The position numbers and the translations under genes are program-made. 10,427 nt of DNA from an uncultured Phascolarctobacterium sp. Its GTDB lineage: Bacteria > Bacillota > Negativicutes > Acidaminococcales > Acidaminococcaceae. Position 1 is the first letter of the stretch; the number at the start of each line of letters is the position of its first letter. Location of the stretch: positions 1 through 10,427 of the forward strand of contig CAKQHU010000035.1 of the NCBI GenBank assembly GCA_934234275.1, read 5' to 3'. Shown here in pieces: positions 6,554 to 10,427 of this stretch. Under the pieces are notes generated by a model. The model searched no databases, had not been told where the DNA came from, and worked only from the letters and a program-made list of their open reading frames with translations.

Positions 6554-6581
6554 ATAGTATACCTTAGAAGATTACCGTCAA
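6554..6581 (-). promoter_or_regulatory. Proximal promoter of the 186-residue gene
   Basis: On the minus strand TTGACG (6581-6576) and TACTAT (6559-6554) are separated by 16 bp. Transcription would start about 50 nt before the start codon. Confidence 0.55.
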
Positions 6582-6610
6582 GCCGAACACATGTTGTTAT
6601 TTATAAACTT

Positions 6611-6639
6611 ATTATAACACATTGTGAACGTAATTTCAA
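6611..6639 (-). promoter_or_regulatory. Distal promoter of the 186-residue gene, next to repeat copy C
   Basis: On the minus strand TTGAAA (6639-6634) and TATAAT (6616-6611) are separated by 17 bp. The -35 box lies only 4 nt beyond the end of repeat copy C, so transcription ends and restarts within a few bases. The 10-mer GTAATTTCAA (plus strand) that includes this -35 box recurs at 6518-6527, just before the gene. Confidence 0.65.
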
Positions 6640-6643
6640 TATA

Positions 6644-6684
6644 AAAATCAAAAAACTCCCGACACACCTAAGTGCATCGGGAGT
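6644..6684 (-). terminator. Intrinsic terminator in repeat copy C, ending the ribosomal operon after rplL
   Basis: An 8 bp perfect stem (plus-strand arms 6655-6662 and 6677-6684) with a 14 nt loop is followed on the minus strand by TTTTTTGATTTTT. A further small stem (TGCTAC/GTAGCA, 6715-6730) lies between the rplL stop and the repeat. The terminator shows that transcription ends here instead of reading on into rpoB as in many bacteria. Confidence 0.88.
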
Positions 6685-6711
6685 CAGGATTGCAGACGAA
6701 TCAACAATCTA
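6644..6711. repeat. Terminator-bearing direct repeat, copy C
   Basis: Third copy, 68 bp, lying 25 nt after the stop of rplL. It matches copy B except for CAG instead of TG at the joint between hairpin and outer part. It marks the boundary between the conserved ribosomal operon and the A+T-rich accessory stretch. Confidence 0.92.
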
Positions 6712-6736
6712 ATGTGCTACTAGCGTAGCAGCAAGA

Positions 6737-7108
6737 TTATTTAACTTCTACAGTTGCGCCAGCAGCTTCCAGTTTCTCTTTCAGAGCGTCAGCGTCAGCT
6801 TTGGAGATTTTTTCTTTGATAGCTTTCGGAGCGCCGTCAACCAGCTCTTTAGCTTCTTTCAGGCCCAGGCCAGTAGCTTCGCGAACAGCTTTGATTACGC
6901 CGATTTTGGAAGCGCCAGCGGAAGCCAGGATTACGTCGAATTCAGTTTTTTCAGCTGCAGCAGCTTCGCCGCCAGCAGCCGGAGCAGCAGCAACAGCTAC
7001 CGGAGCAGCTGCGGATACGCCAAATTTTTCTTCCAGAGCTTTAACCAGTTCGGACAGCTCGAGTACGGTCATGGATTCAATAGCTTCGATGATTTGATCT
7101 TTATTCAT
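6737..7108 (-). CDS. rplL: Ribosomal protein bL12 (L7/L12)
   Basis: This 123-residue protein has the normal L7/L12 length and layout. The N-terminal dimerisation domain (about 1-32, [20 protein letters not shown]) binds L10, an Ala/Gly-rich flexible hinge follows (about 35-52), and the C-terminal factor-binding domain carries [21 protein letters not shown] and ends GATVEVK. It forms the ribosomal stalk that recruits translation GTPases. The ATG at 7108 is chosen because GGAGGT lies 7 nt before it; the frame extends a few codons upstream, but only from a TTG within the ribosome binding region. It follows rplJ by 65 nt. A small GC hairpin (7149-7163) lies in that gap but has no T-run on the minus strand, so it is not a terminator. 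It is the last gene of the ribosomal operon. Confidence 0.97.
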   Translation of the reverse strand: MNKDQIIEAIESMTVLELSELVKALEEKFGVSAAAPVAVAAAPAAGGEAAAAEKTEFDVILASAGASKIGVIKAVREATGLGLKEAKELVDGAPKAIKEKISKADADALKEKLEAAGATVEVK

Positions 7109-7173
7109 TATAGTTACCTCCAATAATAAGTAAGTTTTTATTTTTTAAGCTGCCTTATGCAGCATGCCGCAAA

Positions 7174-7701
7174 TTAAGCGGACTCTTTTTGTTTGCGTAC
7201 AGCTTCCAGAGCATATACGACATTGCGGATAGTACCTTGAAGTACATTGACAAAACCGCTGATAGGAGCATTCATGCTGCCCAGCATCTTGGCAATAAGA
7301 ACTTCTTTCGGCGGCAGAGAAGCCAGTGCTTTGATTTCTTCAGCACCGATAACTTTGCCATCAAGAACGCCAACTTTAACTTTCAGTTCTTTGTTTTCTT
7401 TTGCGAATTCGCAAACGATTTTTGCAACTGCAACAGGATCTTCCGGGGAAACAGCGATAGCGGTGTTTTTCTCCAGAGAAGGTTCCAGACCTTCAATACC
7501 AGCTTGTTCTGCAGCAATACGCAGCAGGGTGTTCTTAACTACATTGTAGTGAACGCCAGCTTCACGCATTTTGCGACGCAGCTCGGTATCCTGAGCAACA
7601 GTTAAACCGCAGAAGTCAACTAAAATAGTGCATTTGGAGTTAGAAAGCAACTCTTGAATTTCAGCAACTTTAGCTACTTTTTCAGGTCTAATAACTGCCA
7701 T
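7174..7701 (-). CDS. rplJ: Ribosomal protein uL10
   Basis: This 175-residue protein matches L10, the base of the L7/L12 stalk, in length and order. The N-terminal rRNA-binding domain includes ILVDFCGLTVAQDTELRRKM (31-50) and NVVKNTLLRIA, and the C-terminal part (GFVNVLQGTIRNVVYALEAV) is the helix that carries L12 dimers. The start is supported by AAGGAGGTG 8 nt upstream. A structured leader with an attenuator (about 7737-7868) precedes it, by which the L10-L12 complex is known to limit its own synthesis. It is followed by rplL. Confidence 0.97.
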   Translation of the reverse strand: MAVIRPEKVAKVAEIQELLSNSKCTILVDFCGLTVAQDTELRRKMREAGVHYNVVKNTLLRIAAEQAGIEGLEPSLEKNTAIAVSPEDPVAVAKIVCEFAKENKELKVKVGVLDGKVIGAEEIKALASLPPKEVLIAKMLGSMNAPISGFVNVLQGTIRNVVYALEAVRKQKESA

Positions 7702-7736
7702 TTAGATTGCACCTCCTTTTTTTGATGTTTTTATTA

Positions 7737-7868
7737 AATCAAAAAGACCTCTCGGCCGTAGCCGGAGGTCGGAAGGTCTAATATATCTTCACGCTCCAGC
7801 CTCGGCAGGCGTAGTTAAAACTTACGCACGTGGCACCTGCTGTCTATGGCCCGATTATCTTCTGATTT
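7737..7868 (-). ncRNA. Ribosomal protein L10 leader (autoregulatory mRNA element)
   Basis: The gap between rplA and rplJ holds the features of the L10 leader known from Firmicutes and other bacteria. On the minus strand these are an AGACAGCAGGTGCC block (about 7845-7832), a local stem GCGTA/TACGC (7827-7823 with 7813-7809), then CCTGCCGAGGC closing the domain with GCAGG, and finally a terminator-like hairpin. The internal-loop sequences around GGTGCC and CTGCCGAGG fit the L10-L12 binding kink-turn. A competing pairing is visible: AGACCT (7779-7774) and GACCTC (7770-7765) can both pair with the same GAGGTCT, which fits a terminator/antiterminator switch. Confidence 0.85.
7741..7770 (-). terminator. 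Attenuator at the end of the L10 leader
   Basis: On the minus strand GACCTC-CGGC (with the arms GAGGTC and GCCG) forms a 10 bp stem with one bulged base and a CGTA-type loop, followed directly by TTTTTGATTT. It lies about 40 nt before the rplJ start codon and would cut transcription when L10-L12 is in excess. Confidence 0.82.
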
Positions 7869-7891
7869 AGTAAAATTAAGTAAAACTACAA

Positions 7892-8584
7892 TTATTTGTC
7901 GCTGTTAGCTTTCAGGACGTCAACTTTAACGCCAGGGCCCATGGTGCAGGACATGGTAATAGTTTTCATGTACTGACCTTTAGCACCAGCCGGTTTAACC
8001 TTAACCAGGGTATCAGCCAAAGTCATGTAGTTTTGTAACAGTTGCTCTTCAGTAAAGGATGCTTTACCGATAGGAGCTTGTACGTTGCCGGATTTATCGG
8101 TACGATACTCGATTTTACCAGCTTTGGATTCCTTAACGGCACGGGTTACGTCCATGGTAACGGTACCAACCTTCGGGTTAGGCATTAAACCACGAGGGCC
8201 AAGGATTTTACCAAGACGACCAACAAGACCCATCATATCAGGGGTTGCGATGCACACGTCAAATGCCATCCAGCCGTTCTTGATTTTATCAACATATTCT
8301 TCACCACCAACGAAATCTGCGCCGGCAGCTTCTGCTTCTGCAACTTTGGGGCCTTTAGCAAAAACCATAACAGTCTTGGATTTACCAGTGCCGTTCGGCA
8401 GAACCAGTGCACCACGAACTTGCTGATCAGGGTATTTAGGGTTAACGCCCAGACGGAAAGCAACTTCAACAGTGCTGTCGAATTTAGTAGCAGCGGTTTT
8501 CTTAACCAGAGCTACTGCTTCTTTCGGAGAGTAGAATTTGTCAGCTTCGATTAATTTCAAAGCGTCAGCATACTTTTTGCCCAT
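7892..8584 (-). CDS. rplA: Ribosomal protein uL1
   Basis: This 230-residue protein matches L1 over its full usual length. Domain I starts [19 protein letters not shown]; domain II includes [13 protein letters not shown] and [12 protein letters not shown]; and the highly conserved RNA-contact segments [19 protein letters not shown] (about 126-144) and [13 protein letters not shown] are present. L1 binds the 23S rRNA L1 stalk, helps move tRNA out of the E site, and represses its own operon. AGGAGG lies 11 nt before the start. A hairpin resembling the L1-binding rRNA site lies directly before this ribosome binding site (8604-8630), so L1 probably controls its own translation here. Confidence 0.97.
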   Translation of the reverse strand: MGKKYADALKLIEADKFYSPKEAVALVKKTAATKFDSTVEVAFRLGVNPKYPDQQVRGALVLPNGTGKSKTVMVFAKGPKVAEAEAAGADFVGGEEYVDKIKNGWMAFDVCIATPDMMGLVGRLGKILGPRGLMPNPKVGTVTMDVTRAVKESKAGKIEYRTDKSGNVQAPIGKASFTEEQLLQNYMTLADTLVKVKPAGAKGQYMKTITMSCTMGPGVKVDVLKANSDK

Positions 8585-8603
8585 TGTTATGAATTCCTCC
8601 TAT

Positions 8604-8630
8604 GTGGTACAAGCGGCTTTTGCCTCCCAC
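8604..8630 (-). promoter_or_regulatory. Candidate L1-binding mRNA hairpin mimicking the 23S rRNA L1 site
   Basis: On the minus strand the RNA reads GUGGGAGGC, AAAA, then GCCGCUUGUACCAC. It folds as GUGG/CCAC outer pairs, an asymmetric internal loop (GA opposite GCUUGUA) and GGC/GCC inner pairs. The L1 stalk of 23S rRNA (helices 76-77; from memory of the E. coli sequence) has the same order: GUGGGAGGC on one side and GCCG...CUUG...UACCAC on the other. The hairpin ends 2 nt before the rplA ribosome binding site (AGGAGG, 8596-8601), so bound L1 would cover it. Mimicry of rRNA by L1 operon mRNAs is known; binding here is inferred. Confidence 0.7.
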
Positions 8631-8652
8631 TAAATGAGAAGACTGTTTAAAA

Positions 8653-9078
8653 TTAGTCTTCGATTACAATACCCATGCTACGTGCAGTGCCTTCTACCAT
8701 TCTCATAGCAGCTTCAACGTTTGCAGCATTGAGGTCTTGCATTTTGCTTTCTGCGATTTCGCGAACTTTGTCACGACCCAGTTTAGCAACTTTCTTTTTG
8801 TTAGGTTCACCAGAAGCCTTTTCCAGACCAGCAGCTTTTTTCAGCAGAACTGCAGCCGGAGGGGTTTTGGTTACGAAAGTAAAGGAACGATCCTCGAATA
8901 CAGTGATCTCAACAGGGATGATGAGGCCAACTTGTTTTTCGGTACGTGCGTTAAATTCTTTAACGAAGGCCATGATGTTAACACCAGCCTGGCCAAGTGC
9001 AGGACCTACCGGAGGAGCCGGAGTAGCTTTAGCAGCCGGTACCTGTAATTTTACCATTTTAACGACTTTTTTCGGCAT
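8653..9078 (-). CDS. rplK: Ribosomal protein uL11
   Basis: This 141-residue protein is full-length L11. The N-terminal domain carries [21 protein letters not shown] (10-30; the proline-rich segment that binds near the GTPase centre and thiostrepton site), [16 protein letters not shown] and [13 protein letters not shown]; the C-terminal rRNA-binding domain ends [17 protein letters not shown]. It organises the GTPase-associated centre of the 50S subunit. AAGGAGGTG lies 7 nt before the start, and the nusG stop codon (9095-9093) lies directly in front of this ribosome binding site, so nusG and rplK are tightly linked. It is followed by rplA after a 68 nt gap that holds a likely L1 control hairpin. 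Confidence 0.97.
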   Translation of the reverse strand: MPKKVVKMVKLQVPAAKATPAPPVGPALGQAGVNIMAFVKEFNARTEKQVGLIIPVEITVFEDRSFTFVTKTPPAAVLLKKAAGLEKASGEPNKKKVAKLGRDKVREIAESKMQDLNAANVEAAMRMVEGTARSMGIVIED

Positions 9079-9092
9079 TTAATTACACCTCC

Positions 9093-9653
9093 TTACTCAA
9101 TTTCTTCAACTTGTGTAAAGTCAATTTCAACAGGAGTTTCGCGTCCCATGATATCAACGAGTACCTTCAGTTTACCCTTTTCTTCATTGATTTCACAAAC
9201 TGTACCATCAAAATCCATGAAGGGCGCAGTCTTGATGCGAACTTTCTGATGTAACTGAAAATCAATTTTAACGGGTTTTTCAGTTGCTTCAACTTCCATA
9301 CCCATCGAAGGCATAATCTGCCTTACTTCTTCAGCTGTAAGCGGAGTCGGGTGGGTAGAATCAGAACCGACGAAACCAGTTACACCTGCAGTATTGCGGA
9401 CAGCATACCAGTTGCGCTCATTTACAATCATTTCCACCAGTACATAGCCTGGGAAAACTTTATGCTCAACAACTTTTTTCTTGCCATCCGAAGTGATTTC
9501 AACCTCTTTTTCCGTAGGTATTTCAATACGGAAAATTTCATTTTCCATACCCAAGGAATGAACTTTTCGTTCCAGGTTTGCGCGTACTTTATTTTCGTAG
9601 CCAGAATAGGTATGGATTACATACCAATGTTTTCCTTGCTTTTCTTCTTCCAT
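9093..9653 (-). CDS. nusG: Transcription elongation/termination factor NusG
   Basis: This 186-residue protein has the NusG layout. The NGN domain (about 8-115) carries KHWYVIHTYSGYENKV, FPGYVLVEM and VRNTAGVTGFVG, and a C-terminal KOW domain (about 130-186) reads VRIKTAPFMDFDGTV and LKVLVDIMGRETPVEIDFTQVE. It binds RNA polymerase and affects pausing and Rho or ribosome coupling. The start is set by family alignment, since WYVIHTYSGYE normally lies about ten residues in. Unusually, no ribosome binding site lies close by: AGGAGG is 29 nt upstream (9683-9688), with a small hairpin (9662-9677) between it and the ATG. It sits between secE and rplK, as in most bacteria. Confidence 0.97.
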   Translation of the reverse strand: MEEEKQGKHWYVIHTYSGYENKVRANLERKVHSLGMENEIFRIEIPTEKEVEITSDGKKKVVEHKVFPGYVLVEMIVNERNWYAVRNTAGVTGFVGSDSTHPTPLTAEEVRQIMPSMGMEVEATEKPVKIDFQLHQKVRIKTAPFMDFDGTVCEINEEKGKLKVLVDIMGRETPVEIDFTQVEEIE

Positions 9654-9708
9654 GAATAAACGGAAAGCAACGCTTCCCCTTCCCTCCTTACTTAAGCCTA
9701 ACAGCTCA

Positions 9709-9927
9709 TTATTGCAAAATCATGCGGAATAACATACTAAAGATGGAATCAATTATCCAGATTAGAGCTGCGCACAAAACAACTGCAATAATTACCACTA
9801 TAGTGTTAGCAATAAGCTCTTGTTTGGTAGGCCAGGTAACCTTTTTTAATTCTACTTTAGTTTCACTAAGAAAGGTTGTAATGCTGAATCCCTTATTCTC
9901 AGTGTCTGTAGTTTCCGGAACGGCCAT
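9709..9927 (-). CDS. secE: Preprotein translocase subunit SecE
   Basis: This 72-residue protein is a short, single-span SecE as in Gram-positive-type lineages. It has a hydrophilic N-terminus, the conserved amphipathic segment FLSETKVELKKVTWPTKQEL (about 19-38) that lies along the membrane and clamps SecY, and one transmembrane helix (TIVVIIAVVLCAALIWIIDSI, about 42-62). Together with SecY and SecG it forms the protein-export channel. AAGGA lies 9 nt before the start. It stands between rpmG and nusG, the usual place, in the same operon. Confidence 0.95.
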   Translation of the reverse strand: MAVPETTDTENKGFSITTFLSETKVELKKVTWPTKQELIANTIVVIIAVVLCAALIWIIDSIFSMLFRMILQ

Positions 9928-9973
9928 CTTGTCACATCCTTGCTATTACTACCCGGTTACGCACAAGCCAATA

Positions 9974-10123
9974 TTATTTGGTCTCTTTGTGCAGAGTGTG
10001 TTTTTTGCAGAACTTGCAATATTTATTGAGCTCGATACGATCAGGATCGTTCTTTTTGTTTTTGTTGGTTTGGTAATTTCTCTGTTTGCACTCAGTGCAA
10101 GCCAAAGTAATCAGGTTACGCAT
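9974..10123 (-). CDS. rpmG: Ribosomal protein bL33, zinc-ribbon form
   Basis: This 49-residue protein is full-length L33. It starts [19 protein letters not shown] and contains CTEC (9-12) and CKFC (36-39), the two cysteine pairs that hold a zinc ion, so this is the C+ form; C+ and C- paralogues often differ in zinc-dependent control. It ends HTLHKETK. The sequence [13 protein letters not shown] matches the family's central segment. GAGGTG lies 7 nt before the start. It is the first gene after the promoter at 10183-10211, with secE following after 46 nt. Confidence 0.95.
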   Translation of the reverse strand: MRNLITLACTECKQRNYQTNKNKKNDPDRIELNKYCKFCKKHTLHKETK

Positions 10124-10182
10124 TTAGTTACACCTCGCTTACGTACATAATAATAAAACCAATCACAAATTGTCGCTAATAT

Positions 10183-10211
10183 AGAGTAACACAGTTAACA
10201 CTTTATGTCAA
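10183..10211 (-). promoter_or_regulatory. Main promoter of the rpmG-secE-nusG-rplKA-rplJL operon
   Basis: On the minus strand a perfect TTGACA (10211-10206) and TACTCT (10188-10183) are separated by 17 bp. The start would lie near 10176, about 53 nt before rpmG. It lies after the tuf terminator, so this operon has its own promoter. No other promoter as good is seen before rplJ, where the L10 leader seems to receive readthrough. Confidence 0.8.
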
Positions 10212-10293
10212 CTATAAATATCCGTCTGACGCAAATTTTTTCTGTCTGCTCAGTACCTGGCTGCTCTAAAGCGTTTCTTTAGCAATCAGTCTT

Positions 10294-10329
10294 GAAAAAT
10301 CAAGACCGGCCAACAGCTGACCGGTCTTG
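10294..10329 (-). terminator. Intrinsic terminator of tuf
   Basis: A perfect 9 bp stem (CAAGACCGG 10301-10309 with CCGGTCTTG 10321-10329) with an 11 nt loop is followed on the minus strand by ATTTTT. It lies about 25 nt after the tuf stop codon. Confidence 0.92.
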
Positions 10330-10354
10330 TATTTTGCCTTACTATGCCGGAAAA

Positions 10355-10427
10355 TTATTTCTCTTCTACTTCGGAAACAACGCCAGCGCCAACGGTACGG
10401 CCGCCTTCACGGATAGCGAAACGCAGA
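10355..10427 (-). CDS. tuf: Elongation factor Tu, C-terminal end only
   Basis: The last 23 codons and stop of EF-Tu are present, reading FAIREGGRTVGAGVVSEV and ending EEK. This is the highly conserved end of domain 3, which binds aminoacyl-tRNA and EF-Ts. The gene enters from the right edge and ends at the TAA at 10357-10355, with a strong terminator after it. EF-Tu delivers aminoacyl-tRNA to the ribosome. The position before rpmG-secE-nusG is common. Nothing can be said of the missing part. Confidence 0.96.
   Translation of the reverse strand, partial: LRFAIREGGRTVGAGVVSEVEEK

Noticed and set aside
3170..6711. Integron-like attC sites, since similar elements follow several genes in the same orientation
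   Set aside because: The repeats lack the attC core pairs RYYYAAC and GTTRRRY; the nearest stretch, GTTGATT, fails. The genes have their own promoters, and no integrase is in the window.
3170..6711. CRISPR-like array
   Set aside because: Only three copies, 0.7 and 2.6 kb apart, each with an intrinsic terminator and with genes between; no cas genes are seen.
7149..7163. Terminator between rplJ and rplL
   Set aside because: The GCTGC/GCAGC hairpin is followed by A-rich sequence on the minus strand; the T-run lies on its other side, so it would not terminate either strand.
9928..9973. tRNA gene between rpmG and secE, as found in some related bacteria
   Set aside because: The gap is only 46 nt, too short for a tRNA gene.

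Overview
All recognisable genes lie on the minus strand, so the window reads from right (10427) to left (1). The sequence suggests a low-to-moderate GC Firmicutes-type bacterium. The signs are strong AGGAGG-type ribosome binding sites, a tuf / rpmG-secE-nusG-rplK-rplA-rplJ-rplL order, a zinc-ribbon L33 and an L10 leader with an attenuator. Several proteins would fit the class Negativicutes, but I cannot fix the taxon from this window alone.

Right half (10427 to about 6640): the 3' end of tuf with its terminator. A strong promoter (TTGACA, 17 bp, TACTCT) follows and reads into rpmG, secE, nusG, rplK, rplA, rplJ and rplL. Two ribosomal-protein RNA control elements are visible. One is an L10 leader with attenuator before rplJ. 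The other is a small hairpin between rplK and rplA that closely resembles the L1-binding site of 23S rRNA. The operon ends after rplL in a terminator, and rpoB, which usually follows rplL, is absent.

Middle (about 6640 to 3170): an A+T-rich accessory stretch delimited by three nearly identical 66-68 bp direct repeats, each containing an intrinsic terminator and each placed just after a gene (rplL, a nucleotidyltransferase gene, a hydrolase gene). Between copies C and B lie an unrecognised 186-aa gene with two promoters and a two-gene module. That module is a winged-helix regulator plus an AbiEii-like nucleotidyltransferase, overlapping by 26 nt, with a perfect 10+10 bp inverted repeat over the promoter. 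It looks like an AbiE-type toxin-antitoxin or phage-defence pair. Between copies B and A lies a single alpha/beta-hydrolase gene whose -35 box appears to be the tail of repeat copy B.

Left part (about 3130 to 285): a three-gene operon from an extended -10 promoter. It encodes a small Gly/Ser-rich lipoprotein resembling YgiB, a YgiC-like ATP-grasp protein of the glutathionylspermidine-synthase family and a LysR-type regulator, and it ends in a terminator at 285-321. Beyond it lies a roughly 230 bp control region with a 16 bp perfect palindrome and a second partial copy. It precedes the first 17 codons of an unidentified gene that runs off the left edge.
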